Assembly (NCBI RefSeq): GCF_001411555.2
Contig: NC_049912.1
Coordinates: 26,669,722-26,733,721, forward strand
Source: Juglans regia
Lineage: Eukaryota; Streptophyta; Magnoliopsida; Fagales; Juglandaceae
DNA length: 64,000 nt
Direction: 5' to 3'
In this document: positions 55,371 to 64,000 of the stretch, one piece after another
Layout of the letters: each line of letters starts with the position of its first letter
Position numbering within the stretch: position 1 is the first letter of the stretch
Notes under the pieces: model-generated
Told to the model about the DNA's origin: nothing
The model's database searches: none
Seen by the model: the letters and a program-made list of their open reading frames with translations, nothing else
Program-made: the position numbers and the translations under genes

Positions 55371-56684
55371 ATGGCTGATGGTCATGAAACGGACAAGAAT
55401 ATTGAGATATGGAAAATCAAGAAGTTGATCAAAGCCCTGGAAGCTGCAAGAGGCAATGGTACCAGCATGATATCTCTTATAATGCCTCCACGTGATCAAA
55501 TATCTCGTGTGACTAAGATGTTGGGTGATGAATTTGGAACTGCTTCAAACATCAAAAGCAGAGTCAACCGTCAGTCGGTTTTGGCCGCCATTACTTCTGC
55601 TCAACAGAGGCTGAAGCTTTATAATAAGGTTCCTCCCAATGGGCTTGTCCTTTATACTGGAACAATTGTTACTGATGATGGGAAGGAAAAGAAGGTCACG
55701 TTTGACTTCGAGCCTTTCAAGCCTATAAATGCATCACTCTACCTCTGTGATAATAAGTTTCACACAGAAGCCCTAAATGAACTCTTAGAGTCTGATGACA
55801 AGTTTGGTTTTATTGTCATGGATGGAAATGGCACACTTTTTGGGACATTGAGTGGAAACACACGAGAGGTTCTTCATAAATTCACAGTTGATCTACCAAA
55901 GAAGCATGGAAGAGGAGGGCAGTCAGCTCTGCGTTTTGCTCGTCTTCGGATGGAAAAGCGGCACAACTATGTGAGGAAGACTGCAGAACTTGCCACACAA
56001 TTCTTCATTAATCCTGCAACAAGTCAGCCTAATGTTTCTGGGCTAATACTTGCAGGTTCTGCCGACTTCAAAACTGAGCTGAGTCAGTCAGATATGTTTG
56101 ATCCTCGATTGCAGGCGAAGATATTGAATGTGGTTGATGTTTCTTATGGAGGCGAAAATGGTTTCAATCAAGCTATTGAGCTTTCATCAGAAATCCTGTC
56201 AAATGTGAAGTTTATACAAGAGAAACGCCTCATTGGGAAATATTTTGACGAGATCAGCCAGGATACTGGGAAATATGTCTTTGGTGTAGAGGACACATTG
56301 AAAGCTCTAGAAATGGGTGCTGTAGAAACACTTATTGTTTGGGAAAATTTGGACATTAATAGGTATGTCCTGAAACACAGCACCACTGGTGAGATAATAA
56401 TAAAGCACCTGAACAAGGAACAAGAGGCCGATCAGAGCAACTTTCGGGATCCAACTACCTCTGCGGATTTGGAAGTTCAGGAGAAGATGTCCTTACTTGA
56501 GTGGTTTGCCAATGAGTATAAGCGGTTTGGCTGCACACTTGAATTTGTTACCAACAAATCTCAAGAGGGATCACAATTTTGCAGAGGGTTTGGTGGGATC
56601 GGGGGTATACTTCGTTACCAGCTTGATATGAGATCCTTTGATGAGTTATCTGATGATGGTGAAGTATACGAGGATTCGGATTAA
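55371..56684 (+). CDS. ERF1: Eukaryotic peptide chain release factor subunit 1 (eRF1)
   Basis: Cytosolic termination factor that reads all three stop codons and triggers hydrolysis of peptidyl-tRNA, acting with eRF3. The coding region is intronless, 437 residues, full length for the family. The N domain has TASNIKS at 57-63 and YLCDNKF at 124-130, both used in stop-codon recognition. The M domain has the catalytic GGQ at 182-184 inside GRGGQSA. The C domain ends in the usual acidic tail ([14 protein letters not shown]), which follows the eRF3-binding region. All key residues are present. The leader is split by a 1-kb intron (54340-55339) carrying a small retroposon. The 3' UTR probably ends near 57060. 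Confidence 0.98.
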   Translation: MADGHETDKNIEIWKIKKLIKALEAARGNGTSMISLIMPPRDQISRVTKMLGDEFGTASNIKSRVNRQSVLAAITSAQQRLKLYNKVPPNGLVLYTGTIVTDDGKEKKVTFDFEPFKPINASLYLCDNKFHTEALNELLESDDKFGFIVMDGNGTLFGTLSGNTREVLHKFTVDLPKKHGRGGQSALRFARLRMEKRHNYVRKTAELATQFFINPATSQPNVSGLILAGSADFKTELSQSDMFDPRLQAKILNVVDVSYGGENGFNQAIELSSEILSNVKFIQEKRLIGKYFDEISQDTGKYVFGVEDTLKALEMGAVETLIVWENLDINRYVLKHSTTGEIIIKHLNKEQEADQSNFRDPTTSADLEVQEKMSLLEWFANEYKRFGCTLEFVTNKSQEGSQFCRGFGGIGGILRYQLDMRSFDELSDDGEVYEDSD

Positions 56685-57059
56685 GTGTCGATTGCCTGTG
56701 GGTTACTGCACTCGTTGGAGGATGTTGTGAAAGTTTGCACCAGGTGCAATGACGTCTTTGCTGCTGCAGCTACCTGCGAGACTCGAAAATACAGTCTGTG
56801 ATTTCACTTGTTCAGAGTTTATTTTGCTTCTCTTCCATTGGATGTGTAATGATATTAACTCGGTAATGTTTCCTAAAAAATTTTTCCGGTCACTATCCTG
56901 CCTGGATCCTCTTCTGCAGTGTTTGAGAACCTTTCCTCTATTGCGAAAACAGTTTGTGATTCCTCGAGGTAGAATTGAGAGAGAAGTTTTTAATCCAGGA
57001 CCTGGATGGTTTGTTTTTTAGTTGCGTGAAACTTGCCATTGTTGTGTGATGAAATAATG

Positions 57060-58080
57060 TTGAAGAAATTTGGACCCATCAAGTACTCTTTTCCATGGTA
57101 CTAAAACAAAGTCTTGTTTGAATTATCTTATCAAGTATGCTATAGTTTTGTTTGTCTTCATGGTTTAAATCCAGGTGGCTAAATTTCTCCTCCTTTGCCG
57201 TTGGCAGAGAGGTCAGGTTTGATGCATGCTAGGTGGCAAACTGTAGCATCATTTCTCTCTTTTTGGTGGGATGGAATTGCAAGATCAACTTCGTACAATT
57301 TTTTGTGCTATCCTTGCACTCCAGGACCCGGGGCTTTATATGCATGGCCGAAGTTATTCTTTAGTCTCAGAAGGTTCTACGAATGAATGGATAGCATGGT
57401 TCTCATCTTGATGTTCTGACTTTTCATGGAGGGAGTATCAAGTCTTAAAACCTTCTGAGGTGTGAAAAACCAAGCCATTGAATCATACAAAACAGACCAA
57501 TTACGGGTATTCCTAGCAAATCAAATTTGGTTGAGGTTTCAATTCAGCCCAGACTGAATTGGAAGAAGTTTAGTGTCATTGCATGCAAAATTTGATAAAA
57601 TCCAGTCCTTTCATATCTTTTATTTTTCGATGGCTGAAATTACTTAAAATGGTTCATAATTACCACCCGCTGAAGGAAAATTGCATAATTTTGGTATCCA
57701 AATGCGTTGCAGCAGTCCCAATGTACTCCTCGTCATCAGAACCACAGTATTTTAAAGGAAAATAAGATAACGTTTGCAAAATGTCTTCCAGCAGGCTCTG
57801 CAAAATTCCCACAAAAGCATACTTCCATTAATCATCTAAAGGAAGAACAAGTTCCGATAGGTATAGATTTATAAGTTTAGCTGTAAACAGTTGACCGAGT
57901 AGACAATTATAACCTGCAGAATCTATATGCATGCTAGAGAGAAAATGGAGAGTTGACACTAAACATTATTTCCCACTTGAATCTCTTTAAATTGTCATGG
58001 AAGAACTGCAACAAGTGTAATACAGATTATTTTAAGCACCAAAAGTGGATGCAAGGGCTTTAATGGAGTGTGGTGATGAG
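57060..58080. other. Intergenic region between convergent eRF1 and lectin genes
   Basis: The genes converge here. Mixed-composition DNA with only short open stretches; nothing with recognisable similarity. Bases 57960-58080 probably include the lectin 3' UTR on the minus strand. Confidence 0.5.
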
Positions 58081-58081
58081 C

Positions 58082-60025
58082 TTAGGTTTCTTTATGTCTC
58101 GAGGGCACGGCGCAGAAGCCCTTGAAATAGTCCTGGGGAGCCATTGGAGGAACCCTCTGGACTTTTGCAAATTGGACATGTGACTTCCGAAACATAAGGA
58201 TATCTTTTGTAGGTTCGACACATGACACCCAGATCCCTATGGAATCTATGTACCGACCGCTCCTGCCATAGAAACCCACGATACTTCCTCCATGGATGGA
58301 GGATGTAAATGGCGTCCCTTCTTCCACTCCAAATGGCCCAAAGTTTCTTCTGTTGCTTTTGAATGACAGTGATCGGATCACTTGGCTCCCATTAAACTCA
58401 GAGTAGTGCCCGCTCACACTCACTAGAAACTCCTCTGGGTATTGCAGCTTTATCTGCATGGAATGCATGCAAAACTGGTAGGTAATAGGTATTGCTTTTG
58501 AATGTTCATGGAAATTAAGGTTTTTCATTGAAAATCACAAGATATTTGTAAGATGTTTGTAGTTTTAAGTTGTGTAAGTCATGCACACTCTATTTAAAAA
58601 AAATGGATAAATTTAAGATTTACATAAAAAAAATTATTTTTTTAATAGTAGATCACACTTTTTTCAAAGAGAGTGCGACAGTCCTAATTAATAAGATTAA
58701 TAATATTTGAAAGTTTTTACACTATACATCATCCACATGACTTATCATGATTTGAAAGATTGAATTTTTAAAATTTATTTTTTAAATTAAATTATGTCAC
58801 TTAAATGATGTGGGGTATAAAGAATTTCAAATAAAATTATTCTAATAATAATAAAAACTGAAATAGAGTGTCCTTTTATAATACTAACCTCGGCCGTTTT
58901 ATAACCTCCTCCGCCTCCATGCTTTTCTGCTAAGACAGGCTTACCGTTCTTATCATAGAGCACACGAATGGAATCGATGCAAAGGGCATAAACCAGAGTG
59001 ATTTCTCTCACTCCATGGTAGATCCCATCGTCCCAGCTGGCCCCACCATTTCCTCCCCACGGTCCCAGCGATAGTATGCTCTTCTTTTTCCCACTCCCAC
59101 TTTCCTTTAAAAAAAAACCATTTTTCTCGTTGAAAATTCAAATGTTCAATATTTACAAAAATCTTTGAAAAAATGATGCAAAGGGCATAAACCAGTGTGA
59201 TTTCTCTCAATCCATGGCAGATCCCATCGTCCCAGCTTGGCCCACCACATCCTCGCCATAGTCCCAACGACAGTATGCTCTTCTTTTTCCTACTCTCACG
59301 TTCCTCGTCACTTTCCTACAAAAAAAAAAAACCATTTTTCTCGTCAAGAATTCACATGTTCAAGATTTACAAAAATCTATGAAAAACGATGCAAAGTGCA
59401 TAAACTAGAGTGATTGCTCTCACTCCATGGTAGATTCCATCGTCCCAGCTGGCCCCACGTTCCTTGCCACTTTCCTACAAAAAAAAAAAAATCATTTTTC
59501 TCGTCGAAAATTTCACTTGTTCAAGATTTATAAAAATCTATGAAAAAACGATGCAAAGTGCACAAACCAGAGTGATTGCTCTCACTCCATGGTAGATCCC
59601 ATCGTCCTTGCTGGTCCCAAGTTCCTTGCCACTTTTCTACAAAAAAAAAAAAACCATTTTTCTCGTCGAAAATTCACTTGTTCAAAATTTTCAAAAATTC
59701 ATGAAAAAAGGATGCAAAGGGCATAAACCAGAGTGATTTCTCTCACTCCATGGTAGATCCCATTGTCCCAGCTGGCCCCACGTCCCTTGCCAATTTCCTA
59801 CAAAAAAAAAAACCATTTTTCTTGTCGAAAATTCACTTGTTCAAGATTTACAAAAATCTATGAAAAAACACAACCTTTTGAAAAACAGAATGAACAGTCG
59901 ACACTTGTTGCTGGAACTCACGTTAATCAAAATTAATCCAAAAGGAGAGAAACATAAAACAAAAATAATCAAAGATAGAATGAAGTTATTGAATTCGAAA
60001 CTACAGAAAATTTGATTCTTACCAT
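58082..60025 (-). CDS. Jacalin-related lectin (single domain, C-terminal extension)
   Basis: Carbohydrate-binding protein, probably cytosolic/nuclear and of the mannose-specific type. Minus-strand exons are 60025-60023 (just the ATG), 59104-58889 and 58453-58082. They total 591 bases, or 196 residues, and the frame is kept. The domain shows LGPWGGNGGASWDDG near residue 15, an HGGGGGYKT loop, QVIRSLSFKSNRRNFGPFG and the ligand loop GRSGRYIDSIGIWV. No signal peptide is seen. After the domain comes a roughly 45-residue tail rich in Pro, Lys and aromatics that I do not recognise. A first exon holding only the start codon makes its use depend on splicing. Intron 1 (59105-60022) contains four degenerate copies of the exon 2 start. 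Confidence 0.88.
58556..58695. mobile_element. Decayed foldback-MITE copy
   Basis: It lies in intron 2 of the lectin gene. GTGTAAGTCATGCACACTCT, TTTTTTTAATAGTAG and CACACTTTTTTCAAAGAGAG recall the unit at 30090-30234 in the same order, but the arms pair poorly. Confidence 0.4.
59175..59870 (-). repeat. Array of four partial exon-2 copies in lectin intron 1
   Basis: The stretch GATGCAAAGGGCATAAACCAG starts the homologous part of the real exon at 58976 and recurs, slightly changed, at 59175, 59388, 59550 and 59711. Spacings are 199, 213, 162 and 161, and the last unit ends at about 59870. Each copy includes the coding stretch around ASWDDGIYHGVREI and, upstream, an acceptor-like TTTTTTGTAG|GAAAGTG. 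The last three lack the GPWGG part and share the same internal deletion, so they arose by a second round of duplication. No donor follows them, so they are pseudo-exons. Confidence 0.88.
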
Positions 60026-60140
60026 GACAGGATTTGATATGACTGGAAACGAGAACAAGCGTACTGTAGAGCTTAACAGAGAGATGCTATGGGAGAATGG
60101 TGGTGGCAGTGTGTGGTAGGTGAAGAGAAATATGGTTTCC

Positions 60141-60150
60141 AATATATATG
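60141..60150 (-). promoter_or_regulatory. TATA box of the lectin gene
   Basis: CATATATATT on the minus strand lies about 115 bases upstream of the ATG. It is followed by a CACC/CT-rich leader (ACACACTGCCACCACC, CTCTCTGTTAAGCTC). The position fits a core promoter with a leader of roughly 85 bases. Confidence 0.55.
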
Positions 60151-60167
60151 AGACAACCAATTCTCAA

Positions 60168-60703
60168 GTAGTGTAACAAAAGTACACTGGTCCAAGGACT
60201 CACTACCGTAAGATAGAAGAAAGATCAAACTAAAGGAAAAATGTATTCTTATTGATAGAAACAATACATCAATATAGAAAATAACTTGGGTAGGACAACA
60301 TTTGAACAAGATAGAGGAAAGGTGAGCAAAACTAGATATCACTCTCTCTTTGGGAATATTTGGTGGGATATGAGGGAATGAATTGCTTGGAAGTTGGCCT
60401 AGGGTATATATAGGGGTGTGGAGATGGTTCTATAGCATTCTCACACTTATTCTAACAAGATAAGCATGAATTTTCATGAGTAAAAGAAGGGGTATGAATT
60501 TGCACACGAGAAATGATTAGGATTGCCTAGAAATGTGAAGGGTTGTATTGGAAGAAGTGATAGGTCTGAGTTCATAGAATGATATCAAGTATGTGAATAA
60601 AGGGTATGCGGTCAATATTATAGGAAATGGTGATCAGGTGTAATGGCTAGGAAGGAAATTAAGAGTGACATGTGTCATTCTACATGTGCAAGTGTGTCCA
60701 ACA
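60168..60703 (-). mobile_element. Probable solo LTR upstream of the lectin gene
   Basis: On the minus strand it starts TGTTGGACACACTTG, a common copia LTR start. It contains a TATA box (60412-60405, TATATATA) and an AATAAG polyadenylation-like signal near 60250, and ends TTACACTAC. Five-base repeats CTCAA flank it at 60163-60167 and 60704-60708. The canonical terminal CA is not at the boundary, so the call is tentative. The orientation is the same as the lectin gene. Confidence 0.55.
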
Positions 60704-60708
60704 CTCAA

Positions 60709-61760
60709 AGTATATATAAATACCTCACTACATTTCTCAAAGAAAAAATAAATGTACTGGATTCTAACTTTTAATATTTAACAAAATGATGCTATATATA
60801 GAGAACGAGTGGGACATCCTTTTTGGGAAGTATCAGATTCTGTTTGCGGCATCAGCTAAAGACTAGGAATCATGTTGTTTGCATAACACTATATTTTGGT
60901 TCCAAGTTGATAGGGGAGATCTTTTTCTGATTGAATTTGTAAAGGCAAAATGACAACTATCCAATTAAAACTTCTCAAATCCTCCAAATTATTCGACATA
61001 CCTGTCGAAGATCTGACCTGCATGCAATACAAGAATGCGAGATCGACCCAGATAAAAGGAGGATATATTCAAGAGAAGGAAAGTCGTTTTTACTTGCTCG
61101 ACTGGAACATATCGAAGATGAATAACATTCATTGTATAACATGATGGTGGGCATTGTTGCCTATCACAATTTTCTTTGGTTGCGGAGAGAATAAATGCAA
61201 CTTTATCCAATAATGTGATGTGCCTACATTGCATTAATGAATTTATAAAAGCCTTTTATATGCGCAAATGCATGGGCATGTGTATGGCTATTTTGGCAAT
61301 TGACATTGTTTCTTTAATAGAGTCGGATATATCATCCAATGTTCAATCTTATAGGACTGGACTATTGTTTAAATTTTGGCGATCACTTGTACCAATGAGC
61401 AAGTTAGGTTTTGCTCAAAGCAGGTGCCATTAAGGACTATTAACTCTTATTGGGTGATTGGTTCTATCCGGTTTGATGACTTATTATTAATTGATATGAC
61501 TTATTATTAATTGAGAGCATATATTATTTTATATTTTATATGGTCAATTATAATAAATTAGATAAACATTATATCTTTGTCGTAAATATTATACACATGA
61601 GCAGCATGTGAAGACAGTTTCCGTTAGATTTGACGTTGCTAGTAGATGAAAGGGGGGATTAGTAAGTTTTGAAAGTAAACAGGTCAATTTTGATGCAATT
61701 ACTAGTTTCAGGGACACATTGTGAATTAAGTGAAAGTTTGAGTAGGCAAAGTATAATTAA
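60709..61760. other. Intergenic region, nothing recognised
   Basis: It has a short stretch of balanced composition at 60950-61140 and 61170-61430 without a recognisable protein, and AT-rich DNA at 61460-61600. I see no RNA gene and no clear repeat ends. Confidence 0.45.
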
Positions 61761-61764
61761 CCCT

Positions 61765-62356
61765 TTATTTATTTCCTTCAACACAAATGCTCGCCACATT
61801 CCCCAATGTTTCAATGTGTCTCAAAACCTCGCATTTTCTCTCACATAGGCCCTGCAGACGATGAAATTCCCTTTCAAGGATTACGAAGAACTCTATACCT
61901 TGACGCTTGATAGCTTCTATCATTGTTGCATATGCCTTGAAGTGCTCCCCCATTGAAGGACCTCCTGTCCATAACCAGGAAATGAAATGATCATTATCCA
62001 TAGGCAGCTTCACCTCATCATTATCACAATTGTTAGCAGTAGTAAAAGTATAGTTCCGCCATCCAACCCATTAATCTCTCCTTGCAACAATCGTTCATTG
62101 AAAAGGAGACGATAGAAGTCGCCGCTGAAAACTATATTCTCTTGAACGTCGTAGAGCCCTTGATCGCCTCTAACTTCCTCATTCGAAAGACACAAAGACA
62201 ACTTAATCCGCAAGAAGCACCTAGATTTGCCAACCATTCAAGAACACGTTCAGGCCCTGAAACTTCCGACAAGCGCATCGAGACGAATGTCCAGTATCCG
62301 CAATTATAATCAAGTATTGACTCCGGAATATGATTTTGCAGCATTCCCAAGGTCAA
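61765..62356 (-). pseudogene. Unrecognised coding remnant, frame-shifted
   Basis: Minus-strand reading gives three overlapping open stretches in different frames: 62356-62132 (SILDYNCGYWTFVSMRLSEV), 62237-62010, and 62013-61765 (WLWTGGPSMGEHFKAYATM, LEREFHRLQGLCERKCEVLR). Composition and length look like real protein, but no single frame spans it. It may be the end of a host gene captured near the copia element, or part of an exon series whose introns I cannot place. I do not recognise the family. It ends in TAA at about 61765. Confidence 0.35.
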
Positions 62357-62534
62357 TCTCTACAACATTATGAGATGACTAGGAGCGTGTAGAATTCTAA
62401 GAAAGGATAGGATTGAAGTCTAATTTTATTTTCATGCTTAATATGAGTACACTAGTTTCTTTAAATAGTACAATGAGAGTAATCATCTGCATAATTTATG
62501 TATACATTTGAAATACAAATTCAAAACCTTGGAT

Positions 62535-64000
62535 TTATGCAACTCCTTCTCGTGTGCAAGAGACTCGATAACAATTTGCAACTTTAGCTTGATCTTCGGT
62601 TGCCTCAGTATCTTTGGTTACCATAGTATCTTCGGTTACTGATGCTCCAATATGCCCCCACAATAGAAAGGGTAGTTCTTGCACTTGAATATTGTTACGC
62701 AATAGAGTAAAGTGAGCAGCATGCAAGGCTTTGGTAGGTAGGTCGGCCAGCTGATCTTTTGTTGACAAAAATGAAACCTCAAGTTTCTTTTGAAGGACTT
62801 GATCACGCACATAATGAAAATCAAATTCAATATATTTAGTCATAACATTAAACACTGGATTGGAAGAGAGATATGTGGCATCAATATTATCACACCATAG
62901 TTTTGGACAACTAGGTAATGAAAAATGCAAATCATGAAGCACAGATTGAGTTGCTGTTTACAACTCCACGAAATTAGTTTATGGCCATGAAAAACACAAT
63001 AAGCACCAACACTTCGGTGATCATCACTGTCACCCACCCAATCAACATCACTAAACCCATGAAGGGTGTGATCATGTTGTTTTGTAAGTCGAAGGCCAAA
63101 TGATATTGTATGTTTTAGATATCAGAGTATTCTTTTTACCACCTGCCAATGAGGATCATTAGGCTGATGCATAAACTTGTTTACACGATGAACACAATAA
63201 ACAATGTCTGGACGGGTAAACCCAAGATAATGCAAGGCTCCCACCATGCTTCTATAAAGTTGTGGATCACTGAAATCCACACCTTCAAATTCCAAAAGAT
63301 GGCAAGTAGTTAACATGGGTGTTGCACACGACTTCACTTTATCAAGATAAACTTTACATAGCAAATCAACAATATACTTTCTCTAGGTTAGAAAGAAATC
63401 ACCCCATCATATAAAGCTTCCACCCCGAGAAAGAAAGATAATGAGAAATCATGGATAGTTTGCTTATCAAATGATCAATTGCCTTAAGATCCGAGCCAGT
63501 CACAATGATATCATTGACGTAAATGAGGATGATTAAGTGAAGCTGGTCTCGATGAAGGGTATATAGAGATGTATCTGCTTTAGAGCATTGAAAACCAAGT
63601 TGCTATAATTGATCAGTGAGTTGAGAAAACCAAGCCTGTGGGGCTTGTCGAAGACCATAAAGACTTTTTTGATTTGCACACATGGTTTGGATAATTGGGA
63701 TGAATGAATCCCTACAGTTGATACATATAAACATTTTCTTGAAGAAATGCGTTTTGAATATCTAATTGCCGGAGTGACCAATTATTAGAGACTGCAAGAG
63801 AAATGACAAGGCGTATGGTGCTTGATTTTACCACTGGACTGAAGGTCTTAGTGAAACCAACACCCTTTTGTTGATGGAAGCCTTTCGCCACAAGGCGTGC
63901 CTTGAAATATTCAATGCTTCCATCTGCATTTCTTTTAACCTGATAGACCCATTTGTTTCCAACAAGATTGTACTCTGGTCATGGTGGAACTAAATCCCAA
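62535..64000 (-). mobile_element. Decayed Ty1/copia retrotransposon pol, cut by the window edge
   Basis: Minus-strand fragments, right to left: reverse transcriptase (NKWVYQVKRNADGS-like start near 63940, VCKSKKSLYGLR-like region near 63660, catalytic site reading YVND at about 63515-63525 where copia has YVDD), connection (SCATPMLTTCHLLEFEG, YRSMVGALHYLGFTRPDI), then RNase H (VGAYCVFHGHKLISW, LPSCPKLWCDNIDATYLSSNPVF) ending at 62535. Multiple stops and frameshifts separate the pieces. The 3' LTR was not identified with confidence. The 5' part lies outside the window. Confidence 0.9.

Noticed and set aside
56749..57021. 90-codon open frame after eRF1
   Set aside because: It lies in the eRF1 3' UTR, has no recognisable domain, and no promoter is visible.
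62535..64000. A functional protein gene for an RNase H-like protein
   Set aside because: The motifs are those of copia pol, and stops and frameshifts separate them.

Overview
This is nuclear DNA of a flowering plant, most likely a woody eudicot. The genes have many introns with GT-AG borders, the intergenic DNA is AT-rich, and there are plant LINE, copia and MITE insertions. The LINE tails and the abundant GGGCTCGTTTGG-type MITEs made me think of Fagales (walnut/oak relatives), but that is an impression, not a demonstration. Exons were joined by hand. For every complete gene the splice phases close without a remainder, which is the main support for the models.

Layout, left to right. (1) 1-7.2 kb, minus strand: the 5' half of a UBP6/UBP7-type deubiquitinase. 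Its fourth intron carries an almost full-length, decayed LINE flanked by a perfect 13-bp target duplication. (2) 9.3-19.8 kb, plus: a 1216-residue plant ELL-like transcription elongation factor (winged helix, long acidic Ser-rich linker, C-terminal occludin-homology domain). (3) 21.7-31.1 kb, plus: a 628-residue NADP-glutamate-dehydrogenase-like protein with an N-terminal zinc finger. Its GDH domain lacks the catalytic lysine. (4) 31.5-36.9 kb: a gene-poor, AT-rich stretch of repeat remnants. (5) 37.7-43.7 kb, plus: a PWWP-domain protein of 784 residues. (6) 45.2-52.9 kb, plus: two tandem genes for ribosomal protein eL28. (7) 54.2-56.7 kb, plus: translation termination factor eRF1, with an intronless coding region and one leader intron. 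(8) 58.1-60.0 kb, minus: a jacalin-type lectin whose first intron holds an array of broken exon copies, with a probable solo LTR just upstream of its TATA box. (9) 61.8-64 kb: an unrecognised gene remnant and a decayed copia element that runs off the right edge.

The most interesting structure no protein model explains lies in intron 2 of the first eL28 gene. Six tandem copies of an 81-nt box C/D snoRNA-like unit sit there, and a seventh copy occupies the same intron of the second eL28 gene. All seven keep the C box, the D box and a guide core (ACGCTTGGCT) complementary to 10 nt of 25S rRNA. One locus would therefore encode a ribosomal protein, a family of putative rRNA-methylation guides, and, next door, the termination factor eRF1.

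The neighbouring genes share broad themes (translation, chromatin/transcription, protein turnover), but plants have no operons and I infer no joint regulation. Transposons account for most of the intron and intergenic length; boundaries are given where target duplications could be read.
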